Part shown: positions 38,555-50,979 of the stretch, in pieces | Layout of the letters: every line of letters begins with the position of its first letter | Numbering within the stretch: position 1 is the stretch's first letter | Origin: Prunella strophiata | Lineage: Eukaryota > Chordata > Aves > Passeriformes > Prunellidae | Direction: 5' to 3' | DNA: 64,000 nt | Assembly (NCBI GenBank): GCA_036583965.1 | Contig: JAZBQD010000014.1 | Location: 55,681,626-55,745,625 of the forward strand | Program-made: the position numbers and the translations under genes | Notes under the pieces: model-generated | What the model was told of the DNA's origin: nothing | Databases searched by the model: none | Seen by the model: only the letters and a program-made list of their open reading frames with translations

Positions 38555-39307
38555 GAGCAAGTGCTGGATTCCCCACCTGGGATTGGAAAATCCTGGTTAT
38601 ACATAGAAACTGGGGAATGAGAGACCAGAGAGCAGCCTCACAGAAAATGACCTGGAAGTCCTGGTGAATGGCAAGCTGAATATGAGTCAGCAGTGCCCTG
38701 GAGCCTGGGGGGCATCAGGCACAGCATTGCCAGCTGGGCAAGGGAGGGGATTGTCCACTCTGCTCTGCAAGGGGGTGGCCTCACCTCGAGTGCTGGGGGC
38801 AGTTTTAGATGCCTCAAAGGATATAAAGCTCTTATAGAGCATCCAAAGTAGGTCTAGAAGATGCTGAAGGGTCTGGAGAGGAAGCCATGTGAGCACTGGC
38901 TGAGGTCACTCAGTTTGTTGGGCCTGGAAAAGAGGAGACTGAGGGAAGACCTCATTGCAGTTACTACAGCTTCCCCAGAAGGGTAAGTGGAGGGGCAGGT
39001 GCTGACCACTGCTCTCTGTTGACCAGTGATAGGACAGGAGGAAATGGAATAAAGCTTCATCTGAGGAAATTCAGGTTGGACACTAGGAAAAGGTTCTCCA
39101 CTGAGGAAGTGGCTAATCACTGGAAGAGTCTCCCTGGGGAAGTGGTTGTGGCACCAAGCCTATCAGAGTTCAAGAATTCTGGAAAATACTAATGGCCATA
39201 TGATTTAATTTTAGGTAGTCCTGCAAGGATCAGAGATTTGGACTTGATGATCCTTATGGGTCTCTTCCAACTTGATACACTCCATGATGCTATGTTTCTG
39301 TGATTCC
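38555..39307 (+). mobile_element. CR1 LINE fragment, ORF2 C-terminus through 3' end
   Basis: About 750 bp of a recognisable bird CR1. It starts within the C-terminal part of ORF2 ('AAGAGCAAGTGCTGGATTCC', cf. 'NKxKCxVLHLG'). It continues through 'GGCATCAGGCACAGCATTGC', 'GTTGGGCCTGGAAAAGAGGA', 'GATAGGACAGGAGG' and 'GGACTTGATGATCC', and ends 'CTCTTCCAACTTGATACAC..TTTCTGTGATTCC', the CR1 tail with its octamer remnants. It is 5'-truncated. Frameshifts and stops mean no protein is made. Minus-strand open frames at 38687-38896 and 38854-39120 are antisense shadows. Confidence 0.93.
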
Positions 39308-40587
39308 ATTTTGACTGATTTTTTTTTTTCCTTTTCACAGCTTCATGACTTTTCTCCAAAAGATGAAAAGCCAGTATATATAATGAATTATATTATTAAA
39401 CTAGGAGAGCTATTGGAGAATAAAAACATGTAGTACATGCTTAAAAACCATACAGAAAACATGGTAAACAACAAGATGCATATTATCTTTGTGTAATCTA
39501 TTGGTTTTATTAAATTCTGCTTAGACACTGAGAAAGAAGAGACTAAACTAGCCAAAGAGGATTAACACCATAAGAAAGAACAAGAAGGACTAATTTAAAA
39601 ATGCTCAGAGAAAAAATATTTTTTTTTCAGAAAATGATATTATTCTATAGTTTGGCAAGCTGGTAGCTTGAATCACTGAAAAATAAGTAATTGCCTTCTT
39701 GGCTTCGAGTGCTACATCTGTTTAATTGACTATCCTCTGTCCTTTGTCATTTCAAAAATTCTAAACACACAATTAAATAATTTCTAGCAGACAGCCAAGC
39801 TTATCTATTCTTCAGAAGATACCAGGTAGCTTTATGTGCTTTCACATCTTATGCAGACAAAAAATGACAGTGTGTTTGGTAAGACAACTATGCAGCAAAT
39901 AATAGGTACTTTCCATCACTGAATAGACAGCCTCATAGTTAAGGAAAATTCTGTTGTACATCAATCAGTTCAGCTGGGATCAGATATCCCTTTTCCTTGC
40001 TTCATTACTGTCTCCCATGTGCTGAGGTACTTCTACCTAAAATGTTAGAAAGAATCACTGAACCATATAGCTCGCATGATGTGTACACACTAAAGCAGTG
40101 ACTGTTGGGTGAAGTTATAAATATATGCTATGCAAGAGCATCAGTGCTGGCTTATACACACTGGGTTCTTATAACATTTATGCCTAATATTGATTTAATG
40201 CACAATGTTTGTGATTCTTATATAGTGATGGATGCATAAATAAGCTCAGATTAACAGCTAAAAATATTTTTGACACTAACTGTCCCCTTAATTGAGATTG
40301 GCCTCATTAACATTGATATTAATTTCTTATCAAGAATAGTTTATATGGATGAAGTTTATTGTAGTATTTATTTTCTCTGTTTCAATGTTTGTCCTAGTTG
40401 ATCTGTTTCTGCTAACTACATATGATAAAAAAGCCCTTAGTCCTATGCAGAGCTTTCCTCAACACTCACAAAATGTTTTACAAAGAAGGTTTAGCATTGT
40501 GATCCCCATTGCCACCAACAGAGAAACTTACACACAGATAAATCAAGTGCCTTTTAAAGCATGCCCTACACACAGCTCAGAGAGCTA

Positions 40588-40611
40588 ACAGGACTTGAGT
40601 CTCAGTCCTGT
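40588..40611. repeat. Hairpin with 8-bp arms
   Basis: ACAGGACT and AGTCCTGT are perfect reverse complements with an 8-base spacer. No function is evident. Confidence 0.85.
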
Positions 40612-43068
40612 GCAATATTAAGAGAGCTAGGTTCTCTACCCTACAGACAGAAAAAGCCAAAATCAGGTGGCTAATTACAAGTAACTGCAGATAACCAATA
40701 ATCCTTGAATAATCCAGTTTCAAGCACCCTGAATTATTAGATTCATAGATTCCTTGTAAGCCTCTGAAGTAATTAAAGCCTGACTGAGAAGCTAAGCGAT
40801 CTTCAGCTGAAATCCTATGAATAGATTAGCTTGAGAACATAATGTGTGATGACTATTAATGTACTATTTTGCTGTTTGAGCAGCAAGTGTCATTCAGCAA
40901 AACCTTACCCAAATTGTACATGTATTAGATTCACATTGTATTTACAAAGGTAAAGCTAATGTTAGAAGAAAGCACCAAAAATGTGATTTAATCTCTTACT
41001 ACACCAATGACAACCTGAGATGAAGTAACTGACAGAACACAGACAGATACTTCTAGGCTCCAAGGGATGAGGATCTGTGAATCTTTCCATAAATTAGGAA
41101 ATTGAGCAATTTCTGATGAGGGCAGTATCGTAACAGGAATATGAACTTGTTACTTTTCCACCATTTTTAAACAAAGGTTCTCCATAGTTTTGAAAGAAAT
41201 TTTAATATTTAAGGGCTCCTAGAATTATTAAACTACTGTTAATTTTGTATGTTTTAAGACAAAATACCCTTGGAAACGTACTATAGTGTCTAGAGGAAGT
41301 TAAACATCCTTGAAATTACCTGGAATCTCTCCATTGATCATGCAAGAAGCAGAAACCATTTACTAGACTCATATTTAAGCTATATGTGTGGAACAACAAA
41401 ATATCTATATCACAACCATTGGACTCTGTTCTAAAGAAATGTTCACTAACTCATCCCTGTGTCTGAGCTCATTAAAACCCTCATCACTTAATCAGAAAAT
41501 AAGAGATTGCTTATTCTAATTCAAATTGGACTCAACCTAAAAATTTATTTTTAATAGTTACAGTCACTGGATTTCTGTCAGTCACTAAGACTAGAGCCTC
41601 CTTCTGAGCTATTAGGCACAATTAAGCTCAAGTGTGATTTTGATGCAATTTGACAAGAATAACATCTATCTTTGCCCAAATTCTTGGCCTTTCTTTTTCT
41701 ACTTTCGGCATCCATTTTATGCTAATTTTTAGTGCACATTTTTAAAGAAAGTACAATTCCTGGCATGTCTGTTCAAAAAAACCCCATCATTTTTAGTAAG
41801 ACTATGAGGCTAGACACACTTTGGACCACAGCATAAACAGACCAGTGCTTAGGTTTGTCACAGCCCTTCCTCATGAGGAATATTTTTTTGCTGAGCATCT
41901 GTTACAGGGCTTTCACAATGCAGATCCCAGGACCTGAAATGTGAATGAGTAGCAGCATCTGCTTATATTACTACCAGCAGCATACACAATGAATGCCTTA
42001 GGGAATGTGCATTGCTTTCCTAATCTTCCTGCCTGCCCAGATCCACAACTTCACAGTCCATGGAGCTATATCTTCCATATTCCTTCCTCCTCTCCCAAGA
42101 GAACCTGATGCCAAATGAGGTCAACATGGTCCATCTGCCCGAGAAGGAGAAAAGAAAAATAAAAAAGCTAAGCTTCACAAAAGTGCAGCAGAAAACCATC
42201 ACAGCTATGGCTTCTGTTTAGAGAACTTATTCCACAACTGTGTTATGATGCCTCTTCAATGAAAGAAACCAGTGATACACTTTCACATACTGGCCTCACA
42301 GCTGACTCACTTCTCTGTTCTAGTCACAAATTCTATATCCTCTCATGACTTCTCTTTGCTATTCTAAACATCTCCAAACCTTTTGTTCTTTCACCATGTG
42401 GAGGTCCTGATGGTATTTCCTAACTCTTGGTATCATTAAGAGTAGTCAGGTTTAATTTCATGTTAAAAAACTTCCTTTAAGGAACTTGTGTCCTTTTCTA
42501 GATAGCAAAAGATTAGGGGGAATCTCATTTCTAAACATAAAATGCAAACATTATGTAGCTCAAATTTTAAAATTAAAAAAAAAACCCATTTCAATTAGCA
42601 TAAATTTTCAAAGAATTCTTCATGCCTGTGCAAGAAACTATCACTTCTGATATAATAGCTATGGTTCTGAAAATATGCAGGTGGTGAAATATTTCTAAAT
42701 TTCCATTAGAAGTTTAGATTACAATGGCAGTTTAATGAAAGACTAGAATTAACCTTGCTGAAATGCAAAATTATACTAGAAGACTCTTTATATTACACTA
42801 ACAATAAGGTGAGATTATACAAGCTTTTGAGACAGGATAGTGTTGGGTCCAATTTTTCAGCTGTGCATTGCAAAGATGAGAAAAAAAAAAAAACCTATTA
42901 TATCTCTGGTGCACTGCTAAGAAGCACAGCGTACATATAGTTAAAGTGAATAGGAACAATAGGTCAGCATGATGGAAACTTGTCAGGAAAGAAAAGCTAG
43001 GAAATGTGGAGGTCTACAAAACTAAAACATATATATATCATCCCTGAAATGATCTTTGGACTCATATT

Positions 43069-43093
43069 AAAAAAAAAAAAAAAAAAAAAAAAA
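43069..43093. repeat. Poly(A) run, 25 bp
   Basis: 25 consecutive A on the plus strand. No canonical AATAAA lies just upstream. Confidence 0.95.
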
Positions 43094-43800
43094 CACATAT
43101 AAAAGAGAGACAAAATAACAGAGAGTAATATAAAAGTGATAGAATTTGCAACTACAGTAATTTGAATCAAACCCTGAAAAACTTCAAAAGGTTTCAAGAA
43201 CTTTATAAAACTTCTACAGAAATTCAAAAATAATCTAAAATCTGTTCTTTCTTCTGACACTGTTACACTTTCAGATGTGCATCCCATATATTCAGTTAAC
43301 ACCAAGAGTGAGAGAACATTTAAGCCAACTGACCTCTATCACCTCAAAAGATTTATCACTATATCATCCTATTATCTCCCAATAATCCTATAAAGCATCT
43401 CTCTTATTTGCAACATAAGAAGAAAGTTACTAGACTGGTGATTCATCTAGTGTAGCACCATGCTGCTGACAATGGCCAGGTTCACCTTCTGTAAGAGGAA
43501 ATTCTGATCCTGACAGATACAGAACACACTGTCTGTGTGGAGGCCCCTCCATAGCTATCATAAACTAGCCAGTATGACTTACCTTGTAAATTGTGAGGAT
43601 TTAGAAGAATAATTTTGTTTTTATTAAAATTAACAATATTTATATTTTCCATACAAAGAACAAACCTGGTTTTAATTTAATCCACTTTTCTATATCCTTG
43701 TTTCCTTCTTGAACTAAGTTGAATGGTTGATCATGTGCTATCTAAAAAGAGGATAATTTTATCAATTTTGGTAGGTTTTTAAATTGTTAAAAATTCTTTC

Positions 43801-43855
43801 TTTTTTTTTTTTTTTTAATTATTAGCAAGGAAAGAGGAAGCTATAATTGATCCTC

Positions 43856-43888
<33 letters not shown>

Positions 43889-43897
43889 AAAAAAAAA
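43801..43897. repeat. T16 / A28 inverted homopolymer pair
   Basis: T16 (43801-43816) and A28 (43860-43887, then G and A9) are separated by 43 bp and can pair as a long A:T stem. The spacer holds a small GAGGA/TCCTC inverted repeat. This is most likely two slippage-prone homopolymers that happen to lie close together. Confidence 0.9.
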
Positions 43898-44739
43898 GTT
43901 CTTATATTTATACTAGCACTGTGCTCTCCAGCATCTAAACTCTCACAGCACGGTTGGTCCACCTTTGGTCAATATACTGCTCCTCTTTTCTCTGCAATAA
44001 TGATGAGCCCAGATCTGCAAAAGTATGCATGCAACTATTGTTGCATTTGGCTGCTAAATTCTCATTTATCTAATATGAAATAGGAGCCAAAACATTCAAA
44101 GATTTCATTATTTGAATTTTAGAAGTTAAAGAAAAAATAATAATTAGTTATATTTGTAATTCATCCCACTGAAAGTAATTTGAGACAGATATCTGAGTTA
44201 CAAACTATAAAACCAAAGAAATAAAAATATCTCAACTATTAACAACAATGAACAGCCTAGAGCAATTAATGATTTTTTTTAAATGACAAATAGAAGGAGT
44301 TTGACTATCATTTTAATCCCTCTGTCATACTTTTCTTTCATGTTTAATAGCTTAGGACCATTTGTTGTTTTTTAGTAACAGCTCTAAAGATGTATTAGGA
44401 TATGACAAGATCCAAGAAGCCATACTTTTAAATAAAACTTATTCATCTTGTAAATATTACTTTAGAATTTCTGGCTTTTATCTTCAGTTTAATGAAGTCT
44501 AATGGATTTGTTATTATCCTTTCCCTTCAATGGGATGATAAGAATAAAATATAATTAAGTGTGTTTGAAATAAAAGAACAAAAGCTGGCGACGTGGGAGA
44601 AAAAGAGATAGATACAGCAATACTACATGAATGAGAGGCGAGGCAAGCTGCAAATAACTTTTCTGTAGGCACTCCAAACATAGTCATTCCATGATTCCAA
44701 AGCTTATCCATACGCTTTCTGCAGCCTTCCAAACTGGTT

Positions 44740-44777
44740 GGCCCAGTTTATGGACTGGTTACATGGCCCAGTTTATG
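44740..44777. repeat. Direct repeat, 13-bp core, period 25
   Basis: GGCCCAGTTTATG occurs at 44740-44752 and again at 44765-44777, consistent with a small local duplication. Confidence 0.85.
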
Positions 44778-47700
44778 AACAAAATGAAACAACCTGGGTG
44801 AACCTAGTAAATTCATTTCTATGAGAAAACCAAGTCATATTTTACTGGAAGTTAGCTGGCTGTATAAGGCAATAATTGTGAAGATGATGTTCATTTTTTG
44901 CATATTGTGACTGTGTTTTATTTAAATTAAGGAGACCTTACATGCAAAATGATGTCTGATTAGTGCCCAGTAAGAAGAAGAGAAAAATTTATGGTAAAGA
45001 TCTGCTTTCAAGAGGCTTCTTGTCTGTATTTTGCTATTTTTTTATAACTTTGCTATATTAATTATGCATTGGGTAGAGGAAAAATTCTTAATTTGAAGAA
45101 AAATTATTAACAAGATAAGGATGCATATGCAAAATATGCATTTAAAAACCCCTTATTTGTAGTGTCAGTATTTTTCTTGGAAGTTATCCTACACTGAGAA
45201 GTTTCTACTTTTCAAGGCATTATATGAAAATGTTTTCCTTTTATCCTAAAAAACCCGAAAAATTCAGTTTGGATTTGTATGACAAATTGGAACTCTACCA
45301 CAAATAGATAAACAAAATCTTTGATTTTATTTTTCACATTTTTGAATAAGGCATAGGTAGCATGATATTTCCCTTTCTTACATAACACTAGAAAACACAC
45401 CATATATCTTGTGTTACACATTTCTCATTAATAAAAGAAATAATCAGTTTTATCACAAACCTCTGACTTCCCATCAAAGTAGTACAGCTTACAAAAAAAC
45501 CCATGAAAATTCATACTATGCTGTCTTTGTTTCTCAATTTAAGTATGATATTTAACAACGTTATAACTTAACATCCTATTAGTATAGTTTCAGCACAGTC
45601 AAAAATGGGTATGGGTTTATAAAACAGAGGAAGGAAAGAAAAACCCACAGGATTTGTATATGAAGCAAAAAGGAGGACAAGATTAAGTAATTTTATTTTG
45701 AAAGATCATAATGAACCTCATCAGGAGCTGCACAGGAAAGTTACTGGTTTTCTCCTTGGACACTTTTAGCTACATTACTTGTTAAAGATAAGAAAATATC
45801 TGGAGGTAGATCAGAAGGTAGATCATTCTTTGCTGTGATGTTATTTCAGCTCATCAATGTGATCAATGAAATGCACAAGAGAGAAATTTATTTAGTCTTT
45901 TGCATTCCAAAAAAGCAAAAGTTACCCAATTCCCCCCACTGTTTCCTCCCTACACCACCCCTTGAAATTCTTTCTAGATTTTCATAATGCACGTTGCTCC
46001 TTTAGTGATTAACTCCTTCGGTTTAACATTTCCACTATAGAGGATCTACACTTTTCCTTGAGGCCTGAGGGAATTTTACCAATATAGTACAACTAAAATG
46101 CTGAACAAAATGAGCTGAATCTCTGCATCTAACTAAGTTGCCTAATATTTTTCTACAAAGTATGAATTTGAAATAATATGATGCCATTTACATTTCTACT
46201 TCATGCTTTATAAGTAGTTCTTTTGTCAGAAACAGAATATCAGTATGTAATTAATGTAATTTTTCAGGAAAACATTCCTAAATTTTTTTTTTACTCATCT
46301 TTTCTAATATATGGATAACTAAATGCAATCATTTTTTTTTTTTCCATTTTCATATATATCTAAGCTCAATAGAGTACCAAAATAATTTTTCAGCACCTTT
46401 TGTCAATTTCCTGCTTTGATGGATAAGTGGTATAAAGGAGAGCACCAAGGTGGACAATGATTCCTTCACGACTTCTTGGTTTGTATGAGTTGAACACATG
46501 GCACCACAGCAAGACTCTTGGGCTGTCCTATGCAAGGATAATCAAACATTTGGTAAAGAAAAAAAGTTAGGCAACTCCTCCTTTTCTCCCTTTCACACAA
46601 CAGTAGAGCCACATGGGTGTTCAAGCTTGTTATGCACAATCCTGTTGTTGTTACAGGAAGAACTATTCCATAAGAAGATTAGATATTAGCTTAAGCTGCC
46701 TTGATACAACTGAATAAGCATGAGCCTGCAGATATACAAATGCTAAATCTACTGGCATTATAATTTCTTAAGCATTTAGAAACCTCTGAGCTTTTCTAGA
46801 TGGTAAAACATCCTACTAACATAAGTCCATTTCACAGACATACCAAATCTGTTTATTTTGAACAGAAGCAGCATTGTTCAAGCTAAGTTATAATGTAATA
46901 AACAGATTAGGGCATTAGGCAACACAATTATTAAAAGAGTAAAATCCTCAAAATGAAGAAACTAAATGAATGTGAAGTTTTCTGTCCAATAAAAAATGTG
47001 AGGAAATTAAAATTAAAATGCAAGGAAATTCAAATTAAATCTAGTTCAAAATAATTTACCTTTTGGCATCATACATCAGTAATTCAGGTACTAGTTCAGA
47101 AAGTAAGTAACACTTCAGATTGAATGAAATTACCATCTCTTTGGAACCAGTGTGGATTTTCAATTTAAAGTAATCTGTAGTCATGTATTTAGGGCACATT
47201 GTTAAAGTATTGCTCATTACAGAAGAGACAGGAACTTTTAAGATTGCAACTTGTTCCTGGAAGTTGAATACATTTCATTTTTTTTCAGTTGTTCTCAATA
47301 GCTCATGGGATAATCGGCTCATTGAAAATAGTGCAAATGGATTATATGTAACATTTTCTTTCACCAGCAAAGGTAAAATTCACAGAGGAAAGGTTCTCCA
47401 CTACACCTCTTTATCAGAGTTTAACTAACAGAAGGTTAGTTCCTATGCTGGACTTTGACACAGAACTGTCTTACATCATTTTTATAATTTGAATCAATTC
47501 CATCTCTTTTGAAATCAATTTCATCAATTGCTATTATAAAGGGAAATATTACATCAAGAGTCAAAAAAAGTCAGTGATCCTTTCTGAGGAGAAGTTTTCT
47601 TTACTATAATATAAAGGTGACTATAACTGTGTTTCTAGCTGTATCAGTATTTTTATACTGAAGTACAGAGCCTGAAGACTAAGAACTTGAAAGTGGTTCA

Positions 47701-48477
47701 GTTTTTCATAAGAAAAGATTTTGCAAATACTACCAGAACCTGCAGAAGCAAGGTTGAGGGTGGGAATGTGGATTGCTTTCAAAAATTTATGGAAATCTAG
47801 CTGTTTATAGTCTCTTCCAATCAAAGGGACTTTATAGCTGCTCTGATGAACTTCACAAAATTGTGCCAAAAAAACCCCAAACCAATATTTTTTTTTGCAT
47901 TTAAACACCATTGACCTAAGTTTCTATAACTTTCTAAACTTCCCCAATATTAAAAATAAAATTAAATGTTGAGAAACCATAAAATATTCAGGTTACAAGA
48001 TAACCTCATAAGGGCAAGAAGCTCAGGCATCCTCTTTAAGCTCTTTCAAAAGAATACAACTTATTGCAGCTCTGTATCTCAAGAATACCTGTACCTCCAT
48101 CTTTAGCCAAGAAAGAACTAAAGAACTTTGTCTCAGTGGTAGAAGTATCAGGCCTTAAGAAACTGAACAAAACAAACTGGTGAATATTCATGGGAAACAA
48201 GAATAGATAATTTTCTCCTAGTTACACTATTATGCAAATGTTTGGAAATATTTGTTCAAATCATGTTTTAACTCAAAACAACCTCTTTGTAATATTTAGT
48301 TTGTGTTGTCACATAAATGGGGGAATATCATAGTGTGCTGTTTAGATAGCACAGAAGTCAGCTTTAAAGGCAGTAACTTTTCATATGTATTTGGAGTCTA
48401 AGACTTCCCTGCTATCTGTGGACACAGATGCTCAGGGTAAATAAATCACACCAACAGACTCCAGATTGGGGTATATG

Positions 48478-48564
48478 GTCAGGCTTGAATGTTCTCCAGC
48501 CACTGTCAGAGACATAATACTGGACTATTTGGAACCTTGGTCTCTCTCAGGGGAATTTCTTATG
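48478..48564 (+). mobile_element. Ancient CR1 3' end (TTCTTATG type)
   Basis: The blocks 'CCAGCCACTGTCAGAGACA', 'ATACTGGACTATTTGGA', 'CCTTGGTCT' and a final TTCTTATG match the 3' end of an old amniote CR1 group, whose pattern is 'gccactg..gagacaggatactgggctagatgga..ttggtctgacccagtatggc..ttcttatg'. Divergence is clearly higher than in the other CR1 copies here. The 5' limit is uncertain. The plus-strand open frame at 48466-48684 is a chance frame across it. Confidence 0.6.
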
Positions 48565-50258
48565 CCATTATCCCTGAGCTCAATTTTGAAGCATTATTTT
48601 CAAATGAGAACATTATCTTCTAGGTTTGACTACTCTATAGGATTCTATACCACTGAAGTATTTCCAACACCTTCAAAGGATTAAAAAGAATTGATTGATG
48701 ATATTTCAGACATTTGAGACAAACCTGGGGAATTCAGAGATAACTATAGTAGGATTTTTCTGATCTTTCATTTTAAAACAAAATATTTTTAACGAGTTTT
48801 TTTCTGGAAGACTTCTATGTTGAACTTTCCCAGAACTACTTCTGTGTCAGTAACAGGAAGCATGCTTGTTATTCAAGATTTGCTGTCCCCACCCATTCTA
48901 ATCCAGAGCATCAACAAACATATATATCACTCAATTTTCCACCTTTACCTTATCTTATACATAAGACTGAATACCTGGAATAAAAGACTCAAATATCTCT
49001 ATAGTAAGTAATAATAATTCTTTCTCATCTTCTTGTGGGAGGTAGTACTGAAGGTAATTTCACCCCCTAAAGAGTTGCAGCTGCTCTGATTACTAAGATT
49101 TGGAACAGGTGTGCCCTTAATAGGCCACAGGTACCTCCAATGACATTGAGTAATATAAGAGGAGGGGCCAGCAAGAGAGGAGAAACAGAATTCAGTTAGC
49201 AGTGTTGTGGTGAAGAAGGAGGATGGAGTCAGCACTGCTAGGAACAGAACTTGTGAAAAGGTATGGGACTTTTTATGGCAAGGTAACATTTCAGAGCTTG
49301 CTGTTATAACTAGTAACTTTATCTGTGTCAATAATGACATCTTCTAGGCTAGCGCCTTGTGGTTTCACTGCATTTGTTCTTCTCTTTATCTCATGGTTCT
49401 GTGATGTGGAAAACTTCTGTATACTGTTGACAGTACTAGTTGCTGGGAAACTGACTGCAAGAATTATTCCCTTACTAGCTCCATTTTCAAAAATGGAGTT
49501 TAAGAAAAAGTTCTTAAGACTTACTCTGCTACTGTGCCCTACCTTTTCCTCTTGCTTACACATATCATATTTTAAAAACAACCTTGGTTTTGTAAATCAG
49601 GAGGGATCTACTTGAAGTTAGTGTTACTCATTTGTAGAGAACAAGCTTGCATTGACTTTATTGATTTACATTTCAACTACCTTGAGACACTATAAAGGAC
49701 AGAATTATGCAGCACTTAATGCTATAGAATACATGTATGTTTCATGTGAGTATTTTATGTCAAATCCTATACAGAGAAAGCTAACATAAGCATAAGTAAG
49801 TGAACAAAACTGATAAAAGAAACTGAAAAATTAAGGCAAGGGAAAAACACTAGCTTGAAAGAAGCTATTTCAGTGTGCAAGTGTGGGACAATTTTGGAAT
49901 ATACCCTGGTCCTTTCAGACTCATGAGTGCTTTCCTTGATTACAGCAACAATAAGAAGCACTGGGTTTTGCTAATAACTAAAGATAACATGGGGCAAGAT
50001 CTCTTGTTTAAGAGTACCACAAGGTCAAACTTTTGTGAAAAGGTCTAACTGAATTTAATATAGGTTTATATGAATGAAGAATTCTAGGAGGGTTGCATGG
50101 AATTATGAAATAATTTTAATACTTTTTAAACATAATTTCTGAAGGGTTTAGTTAGTTCTTTCTCTGTTAACATTTCTAGGGAATGACAACAAAATGTGGT
50201 GATTGTTTTCAAGCACATACTAGAAATGCAACCTTTGTACTTGGTGTAATTCTTAGTT
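48565..50258. other. Non-coding stretch with an LTR- or promoter-like patch
   Basis: No gene is recognised. The patch at about 49030-49260 has 'GTGTGCCCTTAATAGGCC' followed by AATATAAGAGG and a purine-rich run, which looks like an LTR U3/R or promoter but could not be placed. The overlapping minus frames at 48999-49340 and 49291-49581 and the plus frame at 49325-49615 have no domain. Confidence 0.4.
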
Positions 50259-50450
50259 TGTTTTTTTTTTGGGGGGGGGGTTTGTTTGCTTGTTTTGTTT
50301 TGGGGTTTTTTTGTTTTTCTTTGTTGTAGTTCTGTTTTAGTTTGGGGGAGTTGGGGTTTTTTGCTGGGTTTTTTTGTTGTTGTTTTGTTCTTTGTTTTTT
50401 GGGTTTTTTTTGTGGGATTTTTTTGGGAATTGTTATTCTCTGTAATTTTT
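50259..50450. repeat. Strongly strand-asymmetric G/T-rich tract
   Basis: About 190 bp with almost no A or C on the plus strand. It includes a T-run followed by a G10-11 run (about 50269-50280) and many later GGG-GGGGG runs separated by T-rich loops. It is low-complexity, with capacity for G-quadruplexes on the plus strand. Confidence 0.9.
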
Positions 50451-50979
50451 TTTACAACTTTTTAATTTCTTTACCCACTGGCTTGAAAATGCGCTAGCGG
50501 TAAATGATCCTGTGATGTGGCAGAGATATCTTGAAGTAGAAAAGATAAGACTTGTACTTCAGGACATCAGCTGCAAAGGAAAGCATGTGAGTAGGAGACT
50601 CCCTGAAAATTGCTTCATTTCATAGATTTTCACAACACATGTTGTGAAACACATGTTATTTCCAGCTTTTTCAAAGCAATTATCATTGCCAAATTCAACA
50701 AGGACTTGGGCAAAGATTTTCCATATAGTCCTTTACTGGTTCTATGAATCTCTGTGTAGGCCAAACCCATAAATTTCTTCAAATTACATTCAAAGAACAT
50801 TTCTTCTTGTGCAGAAGAACTTCTCCCTTTATTTTTAAGGATTTCTAGGCAGGCAAAATTTGGCATTGTCTTCTTTCTTTTTATAGCTTACTCTGCATCC
50901 TTCTCTAGCAAAGTTTTGCCGTCAAGTCTTACTCAACTGTTTTAAGCCACAATAATCCATGCTCAGCGAAAAGAGCAGG
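50451..50979. other. Non-coding stretch
   Basis: No gene is recognised. It contains a hairpin with perfect 10-bp arms at 50628-50649. The minus open frame at 50630-50866 shows no domain. Confidence 0.5.
50628..50649. repeat. Hairpin with 10-bp arms, 2-bp spacer
   Basis: TTTCACAACA and TGTTGTGAAA are exact reverse complements around CA. An ACACATGTT echo follows. Confidence 0.9.

Larger units (their letters stand above)
39308..48477. other. Long AT-rich non-coding stretch
   Basis: About 9 kb without a recognisable gene or LTR. It contains an 8-bp-arm hairpin at 40588-40611, an acceptor-like site and short open frame near 42011-42206, an A25 run (43069-43093), the T16/A28 inverted pair (43801-43897) and a 25-bp-period direct repeat at 44740-44777. 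Remaining short open frames are at chance length. Confidence 0.45.
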
